Shown piece by piece: positions 33,741 to 42,089 of a stretch of DNA of 64,000 nt. The DNA lies in contig CAZXIJ010000001.1 in the NCBI GenBank assembly GCA_964640725.1, positions 288,549-352,548 of the forward strand. Reading direction: 5' to 3'. Made by a program: the position numbers and the translations under genes. Source of the DNA: CALHVX01 sp964640725. Its GTDB lineage: Bacteria > Pseudomonadota > Gammaproteobacteria > Pseudomonadales > Azotimanducaceae. The notes beneath the pieces are model-generated. The model was not told the DNA's origin, did no database searches, and saw only the letters and a list, made by a program, of their open reading frames with translations. Position 1 is the first letter of the stretch, and each line of letters starts with the position of its first letter.

Positions 33741-34708
33741 GCCGCCCGCTCCAACACGCGCAGGGTGGCGCTGCGAGCGCGGGAATTGGTCGCCTGCTCG
33801 CCTTCGCCGGCGCGCAGTGCCCGGGTGACCAGGCGTGCCGGCGCCTGCGGCAGCTGGTCGGCGGGCAAAGGCAGGCGCCGCGGCGTGGCCGGCACCTGCG
33901 TCAGCGAGCGGAAGTAACGCTTCACCAGCCGGTCTTCCAGGGAATGGAAGCTGATCACGGCGAGCCGGCCGCCAATGCGCAGCGCTGAAAACCAGAGCGG
34001 CAGCGCGCGCTCGATTTCGCCCAGTTCGTCGTTAATGTGTATGCGAATAGCCTGGAAGGATTTGGTGGCGGGATGGCGCGCGCCGCTTCGGCGTCGCAGG
34101 GCCGCCGGCATCGCGTCAGCAATGGTCTGAGCCAGCATCAGCGTGTCCGTCAGCGGCCGCGCGGCGACAATCGCTTCCGCGATCCGCAGCGCAGCCGGCT
34201 GCTCGCCGTACCGCTTCAGCACCTGCGCAATCTCCTTGGCACTGGCCTGTTCGAGCCAGGTGCCCGCGCTCTCGCCCCGGGTCGGGTCCATGCGCATGTC
34301 CAGCGGCCCGGCGCTGCGGAGGCTGAAGCCGCGCTCGGGATCGTCCAGCTGCGGCGACGACACGCCCAGGTCTGCCAGCACCGCATCAAGGGCCAGCGCG
34401 GCGATCTGCGGCAGCCCGGCCGCAGCCAGCAACGATTCCAGCTCGGCGAATGCCCCGGCCAGCACAGTGACTCGGGGATCTTCCGCTGCCAGCGCCCGCG
34501 CTGCGGCCAGCGCAGCCGGGTCGCGGTCAATCACCAGCAACCGCCCGTTCGTCGGCATATGCGCGAGGAGAGCCCGGCTGTGGCCACCGCGGCCGAAGGT
34601 CGCGTCCAGCAGGGTGGGGCCCGGCAGCTTCGCGGCAGACGCCAGCACCGGCCGCAAGTGCTCGAGAACCTCGTTCTGCAGGACTGGCAGGTGGGCGCGA
34701 TCGCCCAT
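33737..34708 (-). CDS. rsmH: 16S rRNA m4C1402 methyltransferase
   Basis: RsmH (MraW) N4-methylates C1402 of 16S rRNA using SAM. The 323-residue protein has LHVPVL-like HLPVLQNEVLEHL, the SAM motif LLDATFGRGGHSRALL, LADLGVSSPQLDDPERGFS, MDPTRGESA, and KSFQAIRIHINDELGE near the end. The ATG at 34708 overlaps the mraZ stop by one base, and the end overlaps ftsL by four. Confidence 0.98.
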   Translation of the reverse strand: MGDRAHLPVLQNEVLEHLRPVLASAAKLPGPTLLDATFGRGGHSRALLAHMPTNGRLLVIDRDPAALAAARALAAEDPRVTVLAGAFAELESLLAAAGLPQIAALALDAVLADLGVSSPQLDDPERGFSLRSAGPLDMRMDPTRGESAGTWLEQASAKEIAQVLKRYGEQPAALRIAEAIVAARPLTDTLMLAQTIADAMPAALRRRSGARHPATKSFQAIRIHINDELGEIERALPLWFSALRIGGRLAVISFHSLEDRLVKRYFRSLTQVPATPRRLPLPADQLPQAPARLVTRALRAGEGEQATNSRARSATLRVLERAA

Positions 34709-35166
34709 CAGATCTGCAGGCTCCCAAATTCTTCGCTGTCGAGCAGCGCTTGCCGGCCCTTGGGGCTGAGCCAGCTTTCCATACCGCCGTTCCAGATCTC
34801 ATCGCTCCACAGCTCGATCTTGTTGCCCTGGCCAACGGTCACGATTTTCTTGCGGAACGCGGCGTGCTCCCGGAGCGGCGCCGGCAACAGGATCCGGCCT
34901 GCGGAGTCGATTTGCAGATCGGTGGCATGGCCAATCAGCAGGCGCTGCAGCACCCGGGCTTTGGAACCGACATTCGGCAACTTTTCCAGGCGTCTCTGCA
35001 CGATGTCCCATTCCGGCGCGCCGTAGAGCAGCAGGCATTGCTCCTCGACATCAATCGTCACCACAGCGTGCCCGCTACCGCGAGACAGCAAGGTCTCGCG
35101 ATACAGCGTCGGGACCGGCATGCGGCCTTTCGCGTCTAGGGTCGCGTTGGCGATTCCTCGGTACAT
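34708..35166 (-). CDS. mraZ: Transcriptional regulator MraZ
   Basis: MraZ is a DNA-binding protein with two SpoVT/AbrB-like repeats that represses the dcw operon in E. coli. The 152-residue product starts MYRGIANATLDAKGRMPVPT; the second repeat is ATDLQIDSAGRILLPAPLREHA. It is the first gene of the dcw cluster. A strong sigma-70 promoter lies about 290 bases upstream; the usual evenly spaced TGGG operator repeats were not clear. Confidence 0.97.
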   Translation of the reverse strand: MYRGIANATLDAKGRMPVPTLYRETLLSRGSGHAVVTIDVEEQCLLLYGAPEWDIVQRRLEKLPNVGSKARVLQRLLIGHATDLQIDSAGRILLPAPLREHAAFRKKIVTVGQGNKIELWSDEIWNGGMESWLSPKGRQALLDSEEFGSLQI

Positions 35167-35668
35167 GGACCCTCAAGTGACAGGATGAACAACCGTTGTG
35201 CCGCACGGGCGGCAATGCCGGGCAATTTCGGTGCAATGGCGCGCCCGGGGCACGCGGCCTGCTGAGTCGCGGCAGTATCTTCAGGAAATCGCCGGATCAG
35301 GCCCGAGGGCCCCAAAACCGGCAGATCACGGCCAATTCGCGCGGAAAACGTGCGATTTGACGGTGATTGGCCCCTTCCCAAGGCGTCGAGTGGAATCCGA
35401 AGGACCCAATTCGACAAAAATTACCACTTGAACTCACGATCACCCACAACCGGGATATTAGAGGGGGCCAGTGGCCAGTCAAGGGGAAGCGGGGTCCCCA
35501 GAGCCACTTAACTGTCGGAAATTAAACAGTTTTTCGGAAAAGAAGGGGATGCTGTGGCGGCAATCCCGAACGAAAACATCACCTAGATGCTGCCTTCTCG
35601 AAACCGTCTGAGGTATCAGACTATTTCGCTATATCAATTATTCCATCTATAACTAAATGAAATAAAAT
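35167..35668. other. mraZ leader and mraZ-rnpB intergenic region
   Basis: These 502 bases contain no convincing gene. They hold the mraZ promoter (35455-35482), a leader of about 280 bases before mraZ, and an AT-rich part (35600-35668) just past the 3' end of the RNase P RNA. TGGG tetramers occur in the leader but not at the ten-base spacing of known MraZ sites. Confidence 0.7.
35455..35482 (-). promoter_or_regulatory. Sigma-70 promoter of the dcw cluster
   Basis: On the minus strand TTGACT and TAATAT are separated by 16 bases, close to consensus. Transcription would start near 35448, leaving a leader of about 280 bases before mraZ. It is the strongest promoter I see for the 14-kb cluster. 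Confidence 0.7.
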
Positions 35669-36086
<418 letters not shown>

Positions 36087-36092
36087 TGCGCA

Positions 36093-36098
36093 ACCATA
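36093..36098 (-). promoter_or_regulatory. Candidate -10 element of rnpB (TATGGT)
   Basis: TATGGT ends six bases before the deduced 5' end of the RNase P RNA, a normal -10 position. The -35 region is not recognisable. Confidence 0.4.
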
Positions 36099-36124
36099 CG
36101 CTCGCCGGCGGCCGATGCCTAGCC

Positions 36125-36982
36125 TCAGGGCTCGTCGCGCCGCTGCAAGGTCAACGCAAGATCGTACAAGGTGCCTCTGGTCTGCCTCGACAGGCGTGCC
36201 ATCAGCTTCGATGCGCGGCTTGGGCCGAGCTCCTCCACAAGCAGGGTAAAGGTCTGCAGCTGCACGGCATCCAGCCCATCGTCGGCCAGAACCTGGGAGC
36301 TGGCCTCCAGCACCAGCACAAACTCTCCGCGCACCGCATCCGTGGCGGTCAGAGTTTGCGCAACCTCTGTCGCTGTCCCGAGGTAAAAGTTCTCGTAGGC
36401 CTTGGTCAGTTCCCGGCCGACAAACAGCCGTCGCTCCGGCGCAATCGCCGCGATGGCACCCAGACAGTCGAGGATGCGGTGCGGGCTCTCGAACAGCACC
36501 TGGGCCTGCGGCTGCACCAGCAGCGCCTCAAGCTCCTGGCGCCGCCGGCCCGCCCTGGACGACAGGAACCCGGCAAAGGTCCAGGGAATCACCGACAGCG
36601 GACACACCGACAGCAGTGCCAGCACCGCCGAGGCCCCGGGCACGGGCACCGTCACCACGCCGGCATCCCAGGCAGCGCGCAATAGCCGGTGTCCGGGATC
36701 GCTCACCAGCGGCGTGCCCGCGTCGCTGACCAGGGCGACATCCTGGCCGTCGCCCAGCGCCGCCAGCAGCATGGGCGCAACCTCGCCTTCGTTGTGCTCG
36801 TGACAGGCCACCAGACGCTGGCCAGGGGGACCGGCAAGGTTCAGCAGGCTCATCAGCTTGCGCACCCGTCTGGTATCCTCGCCGGCGATTAGCTGTACCT
36901 GCGACAGGACGTTCTGACCTCGCGGCGACAGGTCAGAAAGGTTTCCAATGGGCGTCGCGACGACGTAAAGAGTGCCAGTCAT
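36125..36982 (-). CDS. rsmI: 16S rRNA 2'-O-ribose C1402 methyltransferase
   Basis: RsmI methylates the 2'-OH of C1402, complementing RsmH whose gene lies in the neighbouring cluster. The 285-residue protein starts MTGTLYVVATPIGNLSDLS and has AGEDTRRVRKLM, LVSDAGTPLVSDPGHRL, VPGASAVLALLS and FLFESPHR-like VLFESPHRI. Its ATG (36982) and the lpoA ATG (36981) lie back to back in the palindrome CATG, so each gene's promoter must lie inside the other. Confidence 0.97.
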   Translation of the reverse strand: MTGTLYVVATPIGNLSDLSPRGQNVLSQVQLIAGEDTRRVRKLMSLLNLAGPPGQRLVACHEHNEGEVAPMLLAALGDGQDVALVSDAGTPLVSDPGHRLLRAAWDAGVVTVPVPGASAVLALLSVCPLSVIPWTFAGFLSSRAGRRRQELEALLVQPQAQVLFESPHRILDCLGAIAAIAPERRLFVGRELTKAYENFYLGTATEVAQTLTATDAVRGEFVLVLEASSQVLADDGLDAVQLQTFTLLVEELGPSRASKLMARLSRQTRGTLYDLALTLQRRDEP

Positions 36983-39002
36983 GCCAAGCCGTATTCCATC
37001 CTGCATTCGCGCAGCACTGTTACTGGCGTTGCTCGTCGGCGCAACCGCCTGCGAGACCACGCCGGTGCGCAGCGGGCCCGTGGCGCCGATCAGCACCGGC
37101 ACTGAAGGCCCCCTGGGTGATGCCCGCAGCGGCGATGAGCTGATGCAGCAAGCCGCCACGCTCAGCGGCACCGCGGCAGACCGCCTGTACCTTGCCGCCG
37201 GTATCGCCTACCTGAATGCCGGCAACTTGCCTGGCATGAACCGCGCCCTCGCCGCGCTATCCACCGTCCCGACAGGTGCCCAGCCCTACCTGGATTACGC
37301 CTACCTTGAGGCCGCAGCGGCGCTGCACGGCGGCAACGCCGAGACTGCCCGGGGCTGGCTCGACAACCGCAAACCCGCCCTTGCGGCCCTGCGTGGCCCG
37401 GACCCACAGCAGGAACCGGTTGCCGTTCTTCGAGCCGCGGTCTGCCGGGCCCTCGACCAGGCAGGCTGCGCGGCCAGCGCGCTGATGTCCCTGACCAGCG
37501 CCGAGGCGTTCAATCGCAGCCCATGGTTTGCGGCTCCGGCCTTCCAGACCGCGCCAGCGCCGCGAGCGGCCGGCACGCCAAACGCCGCCGACCCAGCCCT
37601 CGCCGGGCCACCCGACCTGGCGAGGAGCCCGACCCGGAGCCCGGGGTTGCCGCAGTCCGAGGATCCCGCCCAGCGGCTGCACGACGAGATCTGGCGCCAG
37701 GTTACGCGCACGGCGGGCGACGATGCCCGTGCTCGGGGCGCTTCCGACCCCTCCCGGCAGGCCCGGGGCTGGTGGGCACTCCGCGCTGCCCTGGCTGCCA
37801 CGCCAACGCTTGCAGCGGCGCCCACAGGGCTCGATTCATGGCGGCAAGGCCACCCCGGACACAACGCCCAGGCGCCCTGGCCCCGGGCTCTGGCAGCCTT
37901 GACCCAGGCAACGCCAGTTCGATCCGTTGCTGTGCTGCTGCCCCTCTCCGGGCCGCTGTCGAGCGCGGGCGAGGCCGTGCGCAACGGTTTTGTCGCGACC
38001 GCTCTGGCGCAGGGCAACACCCTGCAGGTCCGCTTCTTCGACAGCGCGGCCCAACCCATGGCGCAGAGCTACGAAGCGATTCTGAACAGCGGCGCAGAGG
38101 CCATCATCGGCCCCCTGGCAAAACAGGATGTCGATGCGCTTGCCATGCTGCGCCCGGAACTGCCGGTGCTGACCCTGAACTACCTCTCAACGGCCGCGGA
38201 GCAGGCGCTGAGCAACACGACGCCACTGCAGCTGGGGCTGGCGATCGAAGACGAGGCAGACACCGTGGTTGCACGTCTGGAGGCCCTTGGCCTGACGCGC
38301 GTGCTGGTGCTGCACGGTGAGCAGGACTGGGCCCGTCGCGCCGCCGAGCGCCTGCGAGACCGCTTCGCCGACACCGCAACGATCGAGATGTTCGACAGCG
38401 CAAAGACCGTGACCGAGGCTGTGGGCCGGGGCATGTTCATCGACAACAGCCACTTGCGCTCGCAGCAGATCTTTCGCGAGATCGGCACGCACATCGAGTT
38501 CAGCCCGCGAGCCCGGGACGACCTGGACGCCGTGGTCGCCCTGGTCGACGGAACCGAAGCACAGGTACTGGTACCGGCACTGAAATTCCACTTCGGCAAC
38601 CATCTGCCGGTGTTCGCCACCGGCCAGGCCGCTCGCAACAAGGATACCGATGCGCTGCAGCGGCTTCGGGGCTTCCAGATCGCTGCCCTGCCCTGGCACC
38701 TTGGTGCCAGCGCGCTGGCTCAGGAAGTGCGCGGCGCTTTTGACCTGGGCAGCAGCGCCCTCGCGCCGCTCTACGCGCTGGGCAGCGACGCGTACCGTAT
38801 CGCCGCCCACCTGCCCTGGCTCAACGAATATCGCGCCTTCAACCTGAACGGCGAGAGCGGTGCTCTGAACATATCCCAGGACGGCCGCATTCATCGCGAG
38901 CTCGCCTGGGGCGTCGTTTCCCGCGGCCAGCTGCAGCCGCTGCCCAGGATCAGCGCGGCGCCAGCAGCCCGCACACAGGCAGCGCAGCAGGCCGGCCGCT
39001 GA
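36981..39002 (+). CDS. lpoA: Penicillin-binding protein activator LpoA
   Basis: LpoA is an outer-membrane lipoprotein that reaches through the periplasm to activate PBP1a. The 673-residue product has a signal peptide ending LLVGATAC, with Cys as the likely lipidation site, a low-complexity TPR-like N-terminal half and a C-terminal periplasmic-binding-protein fold beginning SVAVLLPLSGPLSSAGEAV, followed by GPLAKQDVDAL and LVPALKFHFGNHLPVFATG. An in-frame GTG three codons upstream is an alternative start. It heads the lpoA-yraN-dolP run known from E. coli. Confidence 0.93.
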   Translation: MPSRIPSCIRAALLLALLVGATACETTPVRSGPVAPISTGTEGPLGDARSGDELMQQAATLSGTAADRLYLAAGIAYLNAGNLPGMNRALAALSTVPTGAQPYLDYAYLEAAAALHGGNAETARGWLDNRKPALAALRGPDPQQEPVAVLRAAVCRALDQAGCAASALMSLTSAEAFNRSPWFAAPAFQTAPAPRAAGTPNAADPALAGPPDLARSPTRSPGLPQSEDPAQRLHDEIWRQVTRTAGDDARARGASDPSRQARGWWALRAALAATPTLAAAPTGLDSWRQGHPGHNAQAPWPRALAALTQATPVRSVAVLLPLSGPLSSAGEAVRNGFVATALAQGNTLQVRFFDSAAQPMAQSYEAILNSGAEAIIGPLAKQDVDALAMLRPELPVLTLNYLSTAAEQALSNTTPLQLGLAIEDEADTVVARLEALGLTRVLVLHGEQDWARRAAERLRDRFADTATIEMFDSAKTVTEAVGRGMFIDNSHLRSQQIFREIGTHIEFSPRARDDLDAVVALVDGTEAQVLVPALKFHFGNHLPVFATGQAARNKDTDALQRLRGFQIAALPWHLGASALAQEVRGAFDLGSSALAPLYALGSDAYRIAAHLPWLNEYRAFNLNGESGALNISQDGRIHRELAWGVVSRGQLQPLPRISAAPAARTQAAQQAGR

Positions 39003-39406
39003 GCCGCACCGCGGCGCAGCTCGCAGGTACCCAGGCCGAGCAGGCCGCTGCTTGTTACCTGGAGCTGCGCGGCTTGCGAGTGTTGGCCCGCAATTTCGCC
39101 TGCCGGGTCGGCGAGATCGACCTGATCTGCGAAGCGCCGGCAAGCGCCCAGGGGACCGGCACCGAGGCACCGCAGCTGGTCTTTGTCGAGGTTCGGCTCC
39201 GCAACCATTTGGCCTATGGCAGCGGCGCGGACACGGTCGATTTGCGCAAGCAGCAGCGTCTGACCCGAGCCGCCCGCTACTACCTGCTCAAACACCAACC
39301 CTCGCCCCTGCCAGTTTGCCGGTTTGACGTACTCTCCCTGCGGCGTTCAAATGCGCGCGAGAAACCCCGTTGGCAGGTGCAATGGATTCGCGACGCCTTC
39401 CCCTGA
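38999..39406 (+). CDS. yraN: YraN/UPF0102 family protein (predicted endonuclease-like)
   Basis: A 135-residue member of UPF0102, a restriction-endonuclease-like fold of unknown cellular role. Family blocks are GTQAEQAAACYLELRG, VLARNFACRVGEIDLI, LVFVEVRLR and a late CRFDVLSL. Similarity extends back to about 39002, yet the frame has no ATG, GTG or TTG there. The only candidate is CTG at 38999, overlapping the lpoA stop as CTGA; TTG at 39074 would remove conserved residues. The start is therefore uncertain while the gene itself is not. It sits between lpoA and dolP as in E. coli. Confidence 0.85.
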   Translation: MSRTAAQLAGTQAEQAAACYLELRGLRVLARNFACRVGEIDLICEAPASAQGTGTEAPQLVFVEVRLRNHLAYGSGADTVDLRKQQRLTRAARYYLLKHQPSPLPVCRFDVLSLRRSNAREKPRWQVQWIRDAFP

Positions 39407-39963
39407 TCGCTGTGTTGCTGCTACTTGCAGGCACCAGCGGCTGCGCGCTCTTCAGCGACGATCCAAGACTCCGGTCCGCAGGCGCAGTTGTCGATGATCA
39501 ACGCATTGAGCTGCGCGTGCGGCGGCAGATACGGCGCTCCGACACCGGCTTCAAAACCGCGCACCTGAACGTGGTCAGTTTCAACGCCGTGGTGCTGCTC
39601 GCCGGGCAGGTTGGGTCGGAGGCGTTGCGGGACCGGGCAGAACAGATCGCGCAAGCCAGCCGCGGCGTGCGACGGGTCCACAACGCGCTGACCGTTGGCG
39701 GACCGACGTCCTACCTTGCTCGCTCGAACGACAGCTGGCTAACGGCCAAAGTGAAGACTCGCCTGGTGGCAGGCAGGCGCACACCGGGGCGTCGCATCAA
39801 GGTGCTCACAGAAAACGGCACGCTGTACCTGATGGGGCTGATGCCTCGCAGCGAGGCGGAAGCCGCCGTGCAGGCAGCCCGCAGCGTTTACGGGCTACAG
39901 CGAATCGTGAAAGTGTTCGAGTACCTCGACGAGCCGGCGGTTGCTCACCGCGGGGCACCCTGA
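39382..39963 (+). CDS. dolP: Outer-membrane lipoprotein with two BON domains (DolP/YraP)
   Basis: A 193-residue lipoprotein; the signal peptide ends LLLAGTSGC. Two BON domains follow, each with a G-x-V centre: FNAVVLLAGQVGSEALRDRAEQ and ENGTLYLMGLMPRSEAEAA region. In E. coli DolP sits at the septum and supports outer-membrane integrity and amidase activation. The ATG at 39382 overlaps yraN by 25 bases. The usual yraO/diaA gene between yraN and dolP is absent. Confidence 0.9.
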   Translation: MDSRRLPLIAVLLLLAGTSGCALFSDDPRLRSAGAVVDDQRIELRVRRQIRRSDTGFKTAHLNVVSFNAVVLLAGQVGSEALRDRAEQIAQASRGVRRVHNALTVGGPTSYLARSNDSWLTAKVKTRLVAGRRTPGRRIKVLTENGTLYLMGLMPRSEAEAAVQAARSVYGLQRIVKVFEYLDEPAVAHRGAP

Positions 39964-39976
39964 GCGCGACCGATCT

Positions 39977-40465
39977 CTACTTGATCAGCTTCAGGTGCGG
40001 GGCGCTGCGGCGCCCGGAAGACCCTCGCGTCGGCATCGTCACGTCGTCCTGCTCCGAGCGTTCAACGGCTTCGAGGCTTACGGTCGGCTGGGACGCGCTG
40101 CGCACATCTGAGGCTTCGCCGCCCTGCGGCTCGTTGGCGACACCTTCGCCGCTGCCCGAGTCGGTTTCGAACAGCATGCCGTCACCGGTTTCCCGCGCGT
40201 AGATTGCGCCGATGGCACTCAGCGGCAGGGAAACCTGGAAAGCGCGGCCGGCGAAGCGGCCCGCAAAGGCCATAAACTGGTCATCGATGACCAGATCCCG
40301 CACGGCAGTTGGCGCGATGTTGAGGGTAATCTGCCCGTCAGTGACGTACTCCGGCGGCACAACCACCGAGGGTCCGTTGACCTTAACGAGAATGAAAGGC
40401 GTGGTGTCGCTGTCGACGATCCATTGATACAGCGCTCGGATCAGATAAGGGCGACGTGACTTCAT
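39977..40465 (-). CDS. sspB: ClpXP specificity-enhancing factor SspB
   Basis: SspB delivers ssrA-tagged proteins to ClpXP. The 162-residue product has the SspB core (SRRPYLIRALYQWIVDSD, VVPPEYVTDGQITLNIA, FAGRFAGRAFQVSLP), a long flexible linker and a C-terminal HLKLIK tail of the kind that docks on ClpX. It overlaps sspA by four bases (ATGA), the standard sspA-sspB operon. Confidence 0.96.
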   Translation of the reverse strand: MKSRRPYLIRALYQWIVDSDTTPFILVKVNGPSVVVPPEYVTDGQITLNIAPTAVRDLVIDDQFMAFAGRFAGRAFQVSLPLSAIGAIYARETGDGMLFETDSGSGEGVANEPQGGEASDVRSASQPTVSLEAVERSEQDDVTMPTRGSSGRRSAPHLKLIK

Positions 40466-41067
40466 TCGCGCATTTCCAGTTCAGCTTCGGTCAAGCTCGC
40501 GCGGAACGAATCCCGCTCGAACATCATTTGCATGTACTTCTGCAGCGGTCGGGTGGACCGCTCCGGCAGGCTGATGCCGACTTCGTCCAGGCGCCACAGG
40601 ATCGGCGCAACGCAGCAGTCAACCAGGGTAAATTCTTCGTTCATGAAAAACGGCTTCTCGGCAAAAATCGGCGCAATGCTGATGATGCTCTCGCGCAGTT
40701 CCTTGCGGGCCTTGGTAATGATCGTCTCGCGGCCTTTGCCGGCCATGAGCACGTCCATGCGGGTCGCCCATTCTTTCTCGACCCGGGTAATCCAAAGCCG
40801 GGACAGGGCTCGCTGCACCGGATAGACGGGCAAGAGCGGCGGATGCGGGAACCGCTCATCCAGGTACTCCATGATCACGTTGGCCTCGTAGAGCACCAGG
40901 TCGCGATCCAGGAGCGTCGGCAAGCTGTTGTAGGGGTTTACGGCCGCCAGGTCTTCCGGCTTGCTGGCGGGGTCCACATCGACGATGTCGATGGTCACGC
41001 CCTTCTCCGCCAGGACCATGCGGACCCGGTGAGAGTAGTGATCGCGGGCGTCGGAATAGAGTGTCAT
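40462..41067 (-). CDS. sspA: Stringent starvation protein A
   Basis: A glutathione-S-transferase-fold RNA-polymerase-associated protein induced in stationary phase. The 201-residue product has the thioredoxin-like half (LYSDARDHYSHRVRMVLAE, no catalytic Cys/Ser typical of active GSTs), NPYNSLPTL, and EANVIMEYLDERFPHPPL, then an all-helical C-terminal domain. It lies downstream of petABC and upstream of sspB, as in many gammaproteobacteria. Confidence 0.97.
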   Translation of the reverse strand: MTLYSDARDHYSHRVRMVLAEKGVTIDIVDVDPASKPEDLAAVNPYNSLPTLLDRDLVLYEANVIMEYLDERFPHPPLLPVYPVQRALSRLWITRVEKEWATRMDVLMAGKGRETIITKARKELRESIISIAPIFAEKPFFMNEEFTLVDCCVAPILWRLDEVGISLPERSTRPLQKYMQMMFERDSFRASLTEAELEMRE

Positions 41068-41248
41068 ATGTGGCTCGCTTTATGGCTTGTCGCCATTGGC
41101 TTCACGCCAGTGGCTTTATCTTTATCATGCGAGTCCGGCTGTCCTGCGGCCGCGTAACGCGACGCGCGGAACTCCCCGAAGCAGCGCAGTCCTGCCGCTA
41201 TCAGCGTCCGGCCCCCTTCGACCGGAACGCTCCCCCTGGTGCCGGCAA

Positions 41249-42076
41249 TCAGTGGATGCCTTTCCAGATCTCCCGGTTCAGCAGGTACGTGCACCCGCCG
41301 AGGATGATCAGAAACAGCAGCACAAAAATGCCGATCCGATGTCGGTCCATGCGTGAGGGATCGCCAACGTAGTAAAGAAAGTTCGTCAGATCGTACATCG
41401 CCGCATCGTATTCTTCCGGCGAGTAGGCCCCTGACGCCTCTTCTACATACAGCAACCCGCACTCTTCCTGCGTCACGACTTTGCCCGGTACCAGCGGGTC
41501 CCGCTGCTCGCCACCGTTGCTGGCGACCTTCGGAACCTGCAAGCACCCTTCGCGCTGGACACCCTGCAGGTCCGCAAGGACGTGCGGCATGCCAACGTTG
41601 GGGAACACTTTATTGTTTACGCCGAGCGGGCGTGTCTCGTCCACGTAAAAGGTCTTGAGGTAGTTGTAGATCCACTCGGTGCCGCGCACGCGCGCGACCA
41701 TGGTCAGGTCCGGGGGCGGCGCGCCGAACCACTGCTTGGCCTTGTCCGGGTCCATGGCGCTGGTCATCAGCCCGCCGATCTTTTGGCCAGTAAAGATCAG
41801 ATTCTCGAGCACGATATCGTGCGGGATCTCCAGATCGTCGGCGGTGCGCTCATAGCGCTGGTACTGCAGCGAGTGGCAGCCGATGCAGTAGTTCATGTAC
41901 AGCTTGAACCCGTTCTGCAGCGACGGCATGTTCTTGAGATCCGTATCGATGGGCTCCATGTCCCAGTCGATCTCGGTCGCTGCCTGCACCGGGCTGGCAA
42001 CGGTCAGAAGCGCAGCGGTCGCGAGCAGGACAACGCCCGCGCGGACGCTCTCGAGTACTGTGGTCACGTTCTTCAT
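41249..42076 (-). CDS. petC: Cytochrome c1 of the bc1 complex
   Basis: The haem c subunit of complex III, which passes electrons from the Rieske protein to soluble cytochrome c. The 275-residue precursor has a signal peptide ending PVQA, one CxxCH site (C64, C67, H68 in CIGCHSLQYQRYER), a later MPHVLADLQG with the likely Met ligand region, and a C-terminal membrane anchor RIGIFVLLFLIILGG. It ends the petA-petB-petC operon, 13 bases after petB. Confidence 0.97.
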   Translation of the reverse strand: MKNVTTVLESVRAGVVLLATAALLTVASPVQAATEIDWDMEPIDTDLKNMPSLQNGFKLYMNYCIGCHSLQYQRYERTADDLEIPHDIVLENLIFTGQKIGGLMTSAMDPDKAKQWFGAPPPDLTMVARVRGTEWIYNYLKTFYVDETRPLGVNNKVFPNVGMPHVLADLQGVQREGCLQVPKVASNGGEQRDPLVPGKVVTQEECGLLYVEEASGAYSPEEYDAAMYDLTNFLYYVGDPSRMDRHRIGIFVLLFLIILGGCTYLLNREIWKGIH

Positions 42077-42089
42077 GTTCCTGCGCCCC

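Noticed and set aside
35167..35454. MraZ operator repeats in the mraZ leader
   Set aside because: TGGG tetramers are present but at distances near 27 and 39 bases, not the regular ten-base spacing of known sites.
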